NCBI GenBank assembly: GCA_002709045.1
Contig: PAPJ01000041.1
Span: 1 to 64,000 of the forward strand
Direction of reading: 5' to 3'
Length of the DNA stretch: 64,000 nucleotides
From: Planctomycetaceae bacterium
Lineage (GTDB): Bacteria; Planctomycetota; Planctomycetia; Pirellulales; Pirellulaceae
This document shows, in pieces, positions 8,741 through 18,584 of this stretch. Numbering within the stretch: the first letter of the stretch is position 1; each line of letters begins with the position of its first letter. A model generated the notes under the pieces. The model was given only the letters and a program-made list of their open reading frames with translations. It was not told where the DNA came from and did not search any database. A program made the position numbers and the translations under genes.

Positions 8741-11593
8741 CTATTGAGTTCCAGCGGTTTCAGTTGTCATCTCGAATTCAGTCATTTTAGCCAAATCATA
8801 GATCACCAAATCTTCAGCAGCATGATTGGCTGCAGGATACTTTTGGCGAGCCAATGCCACGGCCCGGTCTCTGGCATTATCATCTGCTTTATAGCGACTA
8901 TGCAGTTCCCTGTGTTTTGCAGCCGCTTCAGCATTGCCCAGCTGACTGTAAATTAGCCCTAAATTGTAATGAGCTGTTACATTCTCAATGTCGAGTTCCA
9001 GTACCTTTTCAAATTCTTTAATTGCCGTGCCGAGTAGTTCTTCGCGTTTTGCTCTTCTTGCTTCACCACTTTGCCGCTTGGCGAGATCAAAGATTGTCTG
9101 GCCCAGCAGATTTCTTACTCGGTAATCTTTTGAAAAATCGAACTTTCGTTCAATCATTTCGGGAGTTTTATCATCCAGAGCAGCACGAAAATACCTTTCG
9201 GCATCATCAAGATTTCCCATTTCCCGGGCGATCTGACCACTCATCCAGTTCACAGTCCAGGGCGGAGCTGCCTTTTCGCCGGTATAAGCCGCTGCAGCAT
9301 TGATCGCTTTCAAAGCTTCATCTAAACGCCCTTCCCGATACAATACTCGCGAAAGATTTAATGAACCATGATAAAGATCGAATTCGGTTACTTTATTAAA
9401 GGCCATCGACGCCTGCCGCAATTCCGCTTTACCTTTTAATAACAAACCAATCCCATAATCATTCCAGCGTTGCCATTCGGGAATATCTTTAGCTGGTACA
9501 CGAGGACGATCCTTCGCCTCCATTCCCTGAATTTCGAATGTGAGGGTATCATCAGCAATACGGGTCACAGGCAGATCATTAATATAGGTACCATCCCTTG
9601 CTCGCCGTCCCCGAATTGGCTGCCCTTTAACCAATCCTTCCTGAGCAACAATATTCATATATTCCTGATCAAATTTCCTATAGTTCAATCTTGTTTCAAC
9701 TGTAATCGGCGCGTCTAGGATTTCCGGAACCATAAATTCATAGTGCACCGTCTGCGCTGCTCCCGGTGGTATTTGATGATTATAGAGCGGCACGAAAATA
9801 TCCTGTGCATTCCGCCGGTTAATCCTATTGCCATTTTTATCGAGCATAAAGACGTTGAGATAATGAGACCAGGGATCTACTTTTTTAACCTGATCAAATC
9901 CTCCACTTCTACCTATTACTCGGTCACCGGAACGCACAATAACTTCGAGCCAAATTTCATTTGAGTCGACTGTTCCCTGAGTAAACAGATGGCCCAAGGT
10001 AAGTGTGCGTACAACAACATCAAGCAAATAACGTTTCCCCGGTTTCAAAACCGGCACCTTCGGATTTAATGGGGCGATTAGTTCCGCCGAGATATCATTG
10101 CCTTCTCGAATCCCAAAAATATCAACACGACACGATCCAGCAAGAAACTTTTGGTGATAGTCGACTGTTTCAGCAGAATTTCGAAGCCAGGCAATACCCG
10201 TATTAGCACCCTTAAATGTGTGATCATGAATTTCTAATTTACCAAGTCCGGCAAAATCTTTGGCACCAAAGTCGCTGCTTTCGACCAAGGGCATATGACA
10301 GCCATTACAGTCTTCCTGAGCAACTTTAGGATAATAGAAACTTGTAATCCCACTGCCCGACACTCCGCTAAGTAGAAATGCATCATAGTGGTTTTGACCA
10401 CGAAGGAATTCTCGGTAGTTCGTTACCGCATGCGGCAAATGGACTTTATGACAGGAGGAGCAAAACTTAGCTCCTTTATGCACCTCTGGTTTGAGGAATG
10501 TCTTCTTATGAAAGGCCGGTTTCGCTTTAATCAGTTGCTGATTTATCCATTTCAGCGTGTTATTTTCACTAAAGGCAAATGGATAGTGTTCCGGCTCGGT
10601 GATCACATAATGAGCATTACCTTTGGTTGAGGGAACGTCAGTGATCGCATGACAGACAGTGCATGTGATCCCGGCATGAGCTGTTTCATGATTTTCGATA
10701 TCGTAATCAGGGTCATCAAATTGACCACTAAAGAAAGGGACTGGGTCATGACAACCGGCACACCAGCGAGAAGACTTGACGTTTCCATCTCTCTCCAAAG
10801 AAACTTTTCTTGTCTCTTTGATCGAAGCCAGATAAGCCGGATTATTAAATGAACTGATATGATGGACGCTGTGGAACCAGCCATTGTAAGCATCTTCATG
10901 ACACTCGAGACAATATTTGTTGTTCATTAACGTATCTGAACTGATTAGTGCCCCATTACTGGTACGAGCCAGAGAAGGCTCAAAATACTTATCTCCCTCG
11001 ATCGAGAACTGAGGCTGTTCGGCGGTCATTTTTACAATGACGACAAAAAGAACACTAAGTAGGACAACCGCGCCATAATTGACGCCTGCCTTCCATCGAA
11101 TCCTAGGTCCCGAAAGACGGTGAAGCCAATAAAGCCAAACCGCAGCTATCGGACATGCTACATGAATCCAATAGATCACCGCACGAGACAACTCGTGACG
11201 CAGATCAAGAAATCCCTCTATTCGAACTAGCAGGATTCCACTAACCAACACCACAACACTAGCCCAGAACAATGCGTAGCCAATACGTACCGCTCTTCGG
11301 TTTTTTCGATCGTATGTATTGAATATGTGAACAATACCAAAAATCACAAAGGGAGTAATCAATAAGACTCCGAGGATCAGATGCAATAGAAACATCCACA
11401 TGTACATTGGATCTTTGTAAATATTTCCAGCTCCCCAACGCTGGCTACACCATTCGAGAAAAGTAATGCCTGCCAGATAGACGCTGTTTGCTGACAGCAA
11501 TGCCACCAAACCAAATACGACGTAAAGTACATACCGAAGCTTTGGCCCGATACTTTTACGAGGTTTCCTTCTTCGTCTTGTTTCAGTTGGCAC
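8741..11593 (-). CDS. Membrane pentahaem cytochrome c with C-terminal TPR repeats
   Basis: The protein has 950 residues from a GTG start (AGGAT lies 10 bases upstream). The N-terminus has about five membrane helices (near 21-41, 66-90, 104-123, 137-156 and 172-188), some with His residues that might hold haem b. A soluble cytochrome c554-like region carries five CxxCH haem c sites at about 228, 278, 311, 378 and 429, plus extra His such as HSVHH that could be distal ligands. A beta-rich region follows, and from about residue 690 there are TPR-like helices (SLNLSRVLYREGRLDEALKA, AHYNLGLIYSQLGNAEAAA). It is probably a quinone-linked or periplasmic electron carrier; donor and acceptor are unknown. 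It lies upstream of the FG-GAP/UnbV gene. Confidence 0.85.
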   Translation of the reverse strand: MPTETRRRRKPRKSIGPKLRYVLYVVFGLVALLSANSVYLAGITFLEWCSQRWGAGNIYKDPMYMWMFLLHLILGVLLITPFVIFGIVHIFNTYDRKNRRAVRIGYALFWASVVVLVSGILLVRIEGFLDLRHELSRAVIYWIHVACPIAAVWLYWLHRLSGPRIRWKAGVNYGAVVLLSVLFVVIVKMTAEQPQFSIEGDKYFEPSLARTSNGALISSDTLMNNKYCLECHEDAYNGWFHSVHHISSFNNPAYLASIKETRKVSLERDGNVKSSRWCAGCHDPVPFFSGQFDDPDYDIENHETAHAGITCTVCHAITDVPSTKGNAHYVITEPEHYPFAFSENNTLKWINQQLIKAKPAFHKKTFLKPEVHKGAKFCSSCHKVHLPHAVTNYREFLRGQNHYDAFLLSGVSGSGITSFYYPKVAQEDCNGCHMPLVESSDFGAKDFAGLGKLEIHDHTFKGANTGIAWLRNSAETVDYHQKFLAGSCRVDIFGIREGNDISAELIAPLNPKVPVLKPGKRYLLDVVVRTLTLGHLFTQGTVDSNEIWLEVIVRSGDRVIGRSGGFDQVKKVDPWSHYLNVFMLDKNGNRINRRNAQDIFVPLYNHQIPPGAAQTVHYEFMVPEILDAPITVETRLNYRKFDQEYMNIVAQEGLVKGQPIRGRRARDGTYINDLPVTRIADDTLTFEIQGMEAKDRPRVPAKDIPEWQRWNDYGIGLLLKGKAELRQASMAFNKVTEFDLYHGSLNLSRVLYREGRLDEALKAINAAAAYTGEKAAPPWTVNWMSGQIAREMGNLDDAERYFRAALDDKTPEMIERKFDFSKDYRVRNLLGQTIFDLAKRQSGEARRAKREELLGTAIKEFEKVLELDIENVTAHYNLGLIYSQLGNAEAAAKHRELHSRYKADDNARDRAVALARQKYPAANHAAEDLVIYDLAKMTEFEMTTETAGTQ

Positions 11594-11926
11594 GTGTGAA
11601 TGATCCTCAGAAGAAAAATCCAGAGAATTCTCTTCTTCTTATCGTTGGAATGTACTTAGATTTGAAAAAAGCTGTTTACGGACAGAGCCCATAGAATATT
11701 TTCGGGCGTAATAAGCTTAAGACTTTGCATTTAGTCTGCTTTTGAGCCAAAGCCATAAGGTTTTACAGATTAAAACATGAAATGTTTCCGCAAAACCTAT
11801 GAGTAAAGTACGTTTACGAGCACAAGATGGTTTACTATTGATCGCTTCGATTTCGAGAAATTCAAGCGATTTTGCCGCACTAAAGCGGCTTCCCGGAATG
11901 TGTCCGGAACTGAACCCGATATAAAG
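11594..11926. other. Intergenic gap, 333 bases
   Basis: There is no credible gene. On the minus strand the downstream cytochrome gene should have its promoter here. Two small perfect stems are visible: CCGGA/TCCGG near 11897-11911 and GCCGC/GCGGC near 11875-11890. Neither is followed by a T tract, so neither is a clear terminator. Confidence 0.4.
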
Positions 11927-14900
11927 CTAATTTCTCTGTAGACTCCAGAACTCGTCTAAGTCCAACTCACGCGTCTGATAACGCTCTATATAGGCCCGGT
12001 ATTGAGCTGTATTGCGGTTAGCCATATCGAGTGGCGGATACTGTTGCATGCCGCTAAAAGGCAAGGGTTCCACACGATGACCGGTGATAGTATTAAGATC
12101 AGCATCTTTGTCCCAGCCGACAGAATGAATCAGGAAATCCCGCTTCCATCCTGATCGGACAGGCGGCAATTCATCGAAAGCTAAGGTCATTTCATCACCG
12201 GAAGCCAGTACAACCAGCTTATTATCTTCAGCGAAAATCAACTCTCTCGTGTCACCAAAGCGGGTAAACTTACCAGCCATCGGAGGCCAGAGCATATCCC
12301 GAGTAACCTCTTCATACAGGTAACGCTCCGGTCCGTTATTGAGACGAGGTAAGCGAGCCGAAAAACCCCGATAATGCAAATCGGCACTATGAAGATTCGC
12401 GGTTTGCAGAACTGGTTGCTTGGATTCTGCATCGACTGCGAGAAGAATTTCATCCCAATACAATTCCATCGAACTCGAGATACGCAGTCTGAAGTCACCA
12501 TCTTCAAATTGGTCCACCGGAACATCCACGACAATCGTTTTTGTCTTTCCGCCCGGGAATCCCATATTAGGAACCACTTCCTTCCAGGTCACTCCCTGTT
12601 TATCGTTTTTCCGTGGCATCAAAATAAACGGCGGACGAGGACCTTCTAATTTTTCATTTTGAGACAAAGCAATATTGATTGAAGTGTCGGTCGGGAACAT
12701 CCAACCTGTCATCACAAGCTGGACACTTTCGGCGTTCGACAAACTACCTAAGTCTAATTCCAAATAGTATTGATCAACCAACCCCTGCTTGTGACGTTGA
12801 TCAAATAACTTAGTAAAAATCCCATCTTTAGCAGAGACGATCTCAGTAACATCATCTCCATTGCTGGCTACCACCTTCTCAACGGAATGAAGCGCCTCGC
12901 TTTTCAAGCTGTGAATATGAAAGTTTGAAATCGATGGCGGGCCGACCTTTTCATTAGAGAACACTTCCGTATCCTGCGGATGATCAACGGCAATTAATTC
13001 AATATGATCAAAGTAGGCGGCTTCCCATAATTCTTCAGTGACCTGCATTCGGTACTGACCATCAACCGGCACAAGTTTCTCACCCGGAATTAGTAAGTAT
13101 TCCCAATCTCTTGTAGGAGCCTTAATCCCTTCACCAAACTGGAGGCCGATCGGAGCCGCCCACAGCAAGTCGGTAAAGAACTCGTAACTTTCACCCGTCC
13201 AGGTATAGAGATAAGGACAGGATCCTTTCAGCAACTCCTGTTTTTCCGTAAAAGTCAGACGACTCTGCGGGGTTAACAGATTTTGAGGTATTCCATTGGT
13301 CCACAAAACACGAACTGCCTCTGCTCCCTTGGCAGAACCAACTCCAAAGTGCAAAACTCTTCCATTTGCCTGCTGGCTTTGATAACCAAGTGCACTTCGA
13401 ATATCAACACGCGATCCAACGCCGTGTACATTACAACGCTGAACCTTGAACATGGGATCTGGTTCGGCACAAAGGCGTACTTTAATCCAGTTATTGGCAT
13501 TCCCGCCCTCATTGGATAAAAGGACGATTTTACCGTCTTGGACTGCCAATAAGTCCAAATCGCCATCATCATCAATATCGTCCACATCGACATTGGCTAT
13601 GCTGCCGGTTAGACCGGCAATCGTTTCCGACTCACCGAATTTTCCATTACCGACATTTCGTGCTATTTGGATTTGACTGTTATTCCATAGTACAACATCA
13701 CGCCAACCATCGTTGTCATAATCTAAAGGCAAAAGATTAACGCCGGTACTATCAATTTCAAAGGATTGTTTTTTCCAAACTTTCCCGCCGGGCTGATTAC
13801 CTGTTAGTACTCCATGCACACTGACTCCGGTGGCAGCCAACACATCGGCAGTACCGTTATTATCAACATCAAATACGCTAACGGATAACGGATTCACCGC
13901 TTCAAGTAATTCAGCTGAACTTTCATTCCATTGCAGACGACCGTGACGAATATTCTCAAACACACCATTACCTACATAGATATCGGTCTGCAGTGAACGA
14001 TTGAAATCGGCTACCGCCAGCGCTACAGTCCCCGCTGCTTTTCCACTTTCAGCAAACGCTGTCTCCGTGACATTAGAAAAGGTCCAGTTCTCGTGGTTTT
14101 TCCATAGCTGCAGTCCCTCGTCGCAGATAAGAACAAGATCAAGATCACCATCATTCTCTATATCGGTGACTTGCACATTCGTTACTCCCGTCACCCCAGC
14201 TTGAGCAAATGCATTTTCCGACACAACGAGTGACCGTTGTTCCTCATCTTTCGGGAGAACATTTTCAACAACCTGTAATCCAACATCACCATATAACAAA
14301 AAGTCAAAATCAGCGACGACATAGGACTCGGGCGTTGTCGTCGTGGCATCGCGATCAAAATCAACGGCCAACACCCGGTTTACACCATCACTGACATCAA
14401 CCGCATGCGTTATCTGCCATTTCTGATGCTTACCATCACTCTGCAAAATTGACAGTTTCCCTTTCTGCAGGACAACAATATCGAGCCGACGGTCCAGGTC
14501 AAAGTCTGTGATTTGAGCATCGAGAATATCTTCCATTTCTGGAAGCGGCTCAATACCCGCAAATCTTTTATAAGAAACTGGAATACCGAGAGAAGCTTGT
14601 GAAACGTCCTCTACTCCGAAATAGCCCGTGGGAAATTCGTATACAAGATATTCGAGCGGGTGTCGCTGCAGTTGCACCATATCGGTGTGATAACCAAAAT
14701 CCTGTTTGATCACATTAAACACCTGAATCATTCTAATCCTGACCTTTGTCCAGACAGAATCATCACCCGTTTCAATGGCCTCGGCAAACTCGGGTAATTC
14801 AGTAGTCAAATCAATCTTCTGGTCTGCCAACAGCGGCTTATAAGGAGCCAGAACGGTGACTGCGTTGTTAAGTGTTTTAACAATGTCGCTATCTTTAGAT

Positions 14901-15532
14901 TCTGCCTGCAAACGCACAATATTCTCAAGAATGATTAAATTGTCGGGTTTCACTTCTGCTGCTTCCCGTACAACACGGGCCCGCTCTTCACCTTGCCCAT
15001 TCCTCAAAAGCGCAAACAATTCGAGCAACGCAATACTGTCCGTCGGATTCTTCTGATACGCTGCTCTGAATAACTTTACCGCAGCCGCTTCATTCTCCAG
15101 CGTGACATACAGTTTCGCCTCAAGCATATCGACAATGCCTGAGTCCGGATCTTTTTCCCGTAAGGATACCAGCGCCTGCTTAGCGAGTTGCAGTGTGAGA
15201 TTATACTTTTCAAGCGCTTCGTCACGTTTCGGGTGTTGTTTTTCAACAGCCAGAACTCCCGCAATCGCGAGATTACGTATTCCCAACATCAGATCGGGAG
15301 CTTCCTGCACAACTTTGGTAAAAATCTTGATACTCTCTGTACCATCATTCTCAAGCTTATTGGGAATATTCTCGACCGATGCCAAACCACTGTTAGCCAG
15401 AGAGACTAATTCCCGGGGGCTTAAGCTACTCCCAGCGGGAATTCCCTTAGCTGCGAACCAAACTCCGGTTCCAAGAACCAAAAGTCCAACAATCAATGGC
15501 AGTTTCTTTTTACGATTGGCGTTGTCTTCCAT
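11927..15532 (-). CDS. Large anchored TPR / FG-GAP / ASPIC-UnbV protein
   Basis: The 1201-residue protein begins with a basic stretch and one membrane helix (about 11-26). Helical TPR-like repeats cover about 60-230. The middle has about seven degenerate FG-GAP loops (DFDLDRRLDIVVLQ, DIENDGDLDLVLI, DVDNNGTADVLAA, DYDNDGWRDVVLW, DIDDDGDLDLLAV). An UnbV-like segment follows (GVGSRVDIRSALGYQ, VRVLWTNGIPQ). The last 400 residues form a further domain with the motif CPYLYTWTGESYEFFTDLLW that I associate with CRTAC-type proteins but cannot name. It lies between the PQQ-like gene (54 bases away) and the cytochrome gene (333 bases away), all on one strand. TPRs occur in both it and the cytochrome, suggesting partners in one surface assembly; this is inference. 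Confidence 0.8.
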   Translation of the reverse strand: MEDNANRKKKLPLIVGLLVLGTGVWFAAKGIPAGSSLSPRELVSLANSGLASVENIPNKLENDGTESIKIFTKVVQEAPDLMLGIRNLAIAGVLAVEKQHPKRDEALEKYNLTLQLAKQALVSLREKDPDSGIVDMLEAKLYVTLENEAAAVKLFRAAYQKNPTDSIALLELFALLRNGQGEERARVVREAAEVKPDNLIILENIVRLQAESKDSDIVKTLNNAVTVLAPYKPLLADQKIDLTTELPEFAEAIETGDDSVWTKVRIRMIQVFNVIKQDFGYHTDMVQLQRHPLEYLVYEFPTGYFGVEDVSQASLGIPVSYKRFAGIEPLPEMEDILDAQITDFDLDRRLDIVVLQKGKLSILQSDGKHQKWQITHAVDVSDGVNRVLAVDFDRDATTTTPESYVVADFDFLLYGDVGLQVVENVLPKDEEQRSLVVSENAFAQAGVTGVTNVQVTDIENDGDLDLVLICDEGLQLWKNHENWTFSNVTETAFAESGKAAGTVALAVADFNRSLQTDIYVGNGVFENIRHGRLQWNESSAELLEAVNPLSVSVFDVDNNGTADVLAATGVSVHGVLTGNQPGGKVWKKQSFEIDSTGVNLLPLDYDNDGWRDVVLWNNSQIQIARNVGNGKFGESETIAGLTGSIANVDVDDIDDDGDLDLLAVQDGKIVLLSNEGGNANNWIKVRLCAEPDPMFKVQRCNVHGVGSRVDIRSALGYQSQQANGRVLHFGVGSAKGAEAVRVLWTNGIPQNLLTPQSRLTFTEKQELLKGSCPYLYTWTGESYEFFTDLLWAAPIGLQFGEGIKAPTRDWEYLLIPGEKLVPVDGQYRMQVTEELWEAAYFDHIELIAVDHPQDTEVFSNEKVGPPSISNFHIHSLKSEALHSVEKVVASNGDDVTEIVSAKDGIFTKLFDQRHKQGLVDQYYLELDLGSLSNAESVQLVMTGWMFPTDTSINIALSQNEKLEGPRPPFILMPRKNDKQGVTWKEVVPNMGFPGGKTKTIVVDVPVDQFEDGDFRLRISSSMELYWDEILLAVDAESKQPVLQTANLHSADLHYRGFSARLPRLNNGPERYLYEEVTRDMLWPPMAGKFTRFGDTRELIFAEDNKLVVLASGDEMTLAFDELPPVRSGWKRDFLIHSVGWDKDADLNTITGHRVEPLPFSGMQQYPPLDMANRNTAQYRAYIERYQTRELDLDEFWSLQRN

Positions 15533-15586
15533 TACTTATCCAATGTCTAGTCGCTTTTGCAAAAGCATCCGGCTACAACGGCAATG

Positions 15587-16903
15587 CTATTTTTTAATGC
15601 AGTAAAGAGCCTGATCAGTACGTACAAGCAAGTGTCCATCCACAACTGAAGGGCTTGCAAACAGAGTCCCACTGAGCTTACTTTCGCCAAGCTCTTTATA
15701 CTCTTTGCCTGGTTCAATCACTGTCACCACAGCATCACGTTCGAAGAAATAAATCTTACCGTCAGCAAATAAGGGAGAGGCCCAGTAACGCGACCCCATC
15801 CGATGTACCCAAATCGATTCACCGGTCTTAGCGTTCAAGCAAGTAACAATCCCGTTATCTGACGCAAAGTACATTTCATCTCCTACGATCAGAACGCTAG
15901 AAACGTTGGGGACCTGCTTATTGAAACGCCACTGAATCTTACCTTCGTACTTTCCGTCTTGTTCAACGATCTTCAGAGCCAGCAATTCACTTTTCAAGTA
16001 ACCGGTATTAATGTAGACCATACCGTGAGCGGCAACTGGACGTCCGGCATTGGAAAATCCAAGTACACCATAACTGGTTTTCCACAGCTCTTCCCCGCTT
16101 TCCGGGTCATAACCGAAAATCCAGTCGGCTGCGGGTGAAACAAGCTGATCCTTGCCATTAACGTTTACAATAATTGACGTCGCATAGGCTTTACGCAACT
16201 GTGGCTCTTCACGAAGTTCACCGGTCCGCATTGTCTTCCAAAGAATCTCTCCGGTGTTCTTATCCAGAGCCACAATGTACTGCAAATCAATCCCATCACA
16301 GTGAATAAAGAGGCGATCTTTCCAAAGGATCGGTGAGCTCCCCGGGCCGTTCTCGTGCTTAACTCGTAAGGTACGATTGGTCCACAAGACTTTTTCTGTT
16401 TTCATATCGAGACAGGCAATACCCATTGGACCATAGTGACAATAAAGTTTATCCCCATCGACAATCGGTGTAGGCGTGGCATACGAATTCACCTGATGAA
16501 TAAACTGTGGATTCTCTTCGGTTAAAACTTCGATGTCCTTGAGGACCTTACCTGTAGCAAGATCCAGACACTGGACACGCAAACTGACATGTGACGAGAT
16601 AATTAAAGGCTGTGAACTTGTTGTCGTTTTTTTTACGATTTCTTTACGTTCCGGCGACGCTTCTTTATCGATCCCGGTAGTCACCCAAACTTTGCCATCC
16701 ACAACGACCGGTGTTGACCAGCCTAAACCGGGGACTTTGTGTTTCCATGCTGCATCCGCTTCGGAAAACTGAACTGGAAGATTTTCAGCATCGGCATGCC
16801 CCTGGCCATTGGTACCGCGCCATTCCGGAAACAGGTCTCCTGCCTGTAAATTTCCGGCTAAAACAATGCTCAGGGCCAATGTTTGAAGAATCAGACGAAG
16901 CAT
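15587..16903 (-). CDS. Exported PQQ-like beta-propeller protein
   Basis: From the ATG at 16903 the signal peptide reads MLRLILQTLALSIVLAGNLQA; an in-frame GTG four codons upstream is less likely. Repeated blades carry motifs such as VVDGKVWVTTG, CLDLATGKVL, ALDKNTGEILWKT, GYDPESGEELWK and CLNAKTGESIWVHR, the AxDxxTGxxxW pattern of PQQ-type WD40-like propellers. The early WRGTNGQGHA motif is common in planctomycete members. There is no haem site and no clear dehydrogenase active site, so a scaffold or BamB-like role is as likely as a quinoprotein enzyme. It is the first gene of the minus-strand propeller/cytochrome group. Confidence 0.85.
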   Translation of the reverse strand: MLRLILQTLALSIVLAGNLQAGDLFPEWRGTNGQGHADAENLPVQFSEADAAWKHKVPGLGWSTPVVVDGKVWVTTGIDKEASPERKEIVKKTTTSSQPLIISSHVSLRVQCLDLATGKVLKDIEVLTEENPQFIHQVNSYATPTPIVDGDKLYCHYGPMGIACLDMKTEKVLWTNRTLRVKHENGPGSSPILWKDRLFIHCDGIDLQYIVALDKNTGEILWKTMRTGELREEPQLRKAYATSIIVNVNGKDQLVSPAADWIFGYDPESGEELWKTSYGVLGFSNAGRPVAAHGMVYINTGYLKSELLALKIVEQDGKYEGKIQWRFNKQVPNVSSVLIVGDEMYFASDNGIVTCLNAKTGESIWVHRMGSRYWASPLFADGKIYFFERDAVVTVIEPGKEYKELGESKLSGTLFASPSVVDGHLLVRTDQALYCIKK

Positions 16904-17017
16904 TAGAAAACTCACTAACCAATAAAAGGAGGAACTATGGCAAAATACAGCTTCATTATATCGTGAAGATACAATCTGTGCGCCACTGTCTGTGTCCGAG
17001 AGAAGTGTGTCAAGAGA

Positions 17018-18439
17018 CTAACGGCTTTGATCGAGAATAAACTGCACCATCTGCTCCAACACATCCTCAGCAATCGTTTCTTCGATAGTGCCGTATTCAG
17101 ACACATTGCCTGTTTCGGCATGCTGCAACAGATGATTGAGTGATTTGTATTCCAGAATAGCGTGCTTACCTCGGGGACGTCTGGCCAGCAACGACTCCAT
17201 CACAGGTGCATTCTGCGAAGCCGATACCTGTAAATCCTTGCCTCCGAAAACAGCCAACACGTGACAACGAGTCCGTCGCCAATCGTCAGCCGGATCATGG
17301 GCAAGAAAAAACTTCATCCAGTCGGGATGGAGCTGCTTTGCAATAGCGTCTACCTCCTGAGCCAAAGCGGCACCAGCGGTCAATCGAATAACAAGCGGAG
17401 CAGAACTGATTCTACGGTCCAAGGCCGCTTTACTTTCTAAGCGAGCCTTCTCTAAATCGTCCTGAGCTAAAGCAATGTCAAGCAACTCAGTATACAGAGG
17501 CATAAACCAGTCCAACGTCTCTTTCGCAACGCCCTGAGTTGCTCGTAATAACCTGTTTTGCTCAATCAGGATATCTTTACCGGCAACTGCCGGTCCGGCC
17601 AGGGAAACGACTCCACTAACTTTTCTGTCTCTGGCGGCCACCATTGCAGCAATATAACCACCTTCACTATGGCCGATCAACCATACCTGTTTTGGGTGAA
17701 TTTGCGGGTGAGCACGAAGAAATTGAATTCCGGCTTCCACATCTGTGGCAAAATCCAAAGACGTTTCGTTACCGTTACCTGCTTCGCTACCGCCAACTGC
17801 ACGATCATCTACTCTTAACACAGCTACCCCTTTACGTGTTAGATAATCTGCAATTACCCAGAAGGGCTTATGTCCCATAATTGTTTCATTGCGATCCTGG
17901 CGGCCCGAACCGGTGATGAGAATTGCCGCGGGAAGCCGTTTTCCGTCACGAGCAAGGGTAAGCGTACCGGACAACTTCAGTCCACTCTTACTATTGATGT
18001 ATTCCACTTCCGTAGAAGCATAGGCAAACGGGGGTTTGGGCGTTTGAGGTCGCAACAATTCAGGGAACTTATCCACTCGTTCCAATACGAGTGGTATCGG
18101 AACTCCCTGCACAAAGATTCCTTTTAGCTTTTGTCCATTTTCAATCAGAGTACCGCTGTAACTAATCTGCAAAGAACTTTTTTCAAACGACAAAATATCA
18201 CCGGCGTACTTAACCTTTTCCATTGGGATCGGATTGGGTGTCTGATCCAGGCTGAAAAACTCCACCCGATAACCTTGATTGTCGCGGGTAATATCTAAGC
18301 CAGTACGTAAGTTGACGGCACCAAATTTCAGACGGCCAAACCATTTGCCCTCCAAATCAGTCTCAGATTTCTGTCCGTAACTACTTTCCGTAAAACAGAT
18401 CAAAATAAGTAGGGTGATCATCTTTTTCATATTGCACAT
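17018..18439 (-). CDS. Exported alpha/beta hydrolase (serine esterase/peptidase type)
   Basis: The 473-residue protein has a signal peptide (MKKMITLLILICFTESSYG). The ATG at 18439, or the one three codons later at 18430, may be the true start. After a beta-rich N-terminal domain of about 130 residues comes an alpha/beta-hydrolase fold: oxyanion region ILITGSGRQDRNE, nucleophile elbow GHSEGG, an Asp after VFGGKD, and a His in KSLNHLLQHA. This layout matches the family annotated as alpha/beta fold hydrolases with an added N-terminal domain. The substrate is unknown. It is followed by the PQQ-like gene on the same strand after about 115 bases. Confidence 0.85.
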   Translation of the reverse strand: MCNMKKMITLLILICFTESSYGQKSETDLEGKWFGRLKFGAVNLRTGLDITRDNQGYRVEFFSLDQTPNPIPMEKVKYAGDILSFEKSSLQISYSGTLIENGQKLKGIFVQGVPIPLVLERVDKFPELLRPQTPKPPFAYASTEVEYINSKSGLKLSGTLTLARDGKRLPAAILITGSGRQDRNETIMGHKPFWVIADYLTRKGVAVLRVDDRAVGGSEAGNGNETSLDFATDVEAGIQFLRAHPQIHPKQVWLIGHSEGGYIAAMVAARDRKVSGVVSLAGPAVAGKDILIEQNRLLRATQGVAKETLDWFMPLYTELLDIALAQDDLEKARLESKAALDRRISSAPLVIRLTAGAALAQEVDAIAKQLHPDWMKFFLAHDPADDWRRTRCHVLAVFGGKDLQVSASQNAPVMESLLARRPRGKHAILEYKSLNHLLQHAETGNVSEYGTIEETIAEDVLEQMVQFILDQSR

Positions 18440-18584
18440 CCGTTTTTTTCTTATGGCCTAACGTGTGCCTGACAATACAATATAGTTCGATACAAAAATC
18501 TCTGTATTGCTTGCCATTATTGTCTCGTTTTTCGCACAATAATGTAACCGTTGAATTCCAATCACTTTTATTTCGACAACACCA

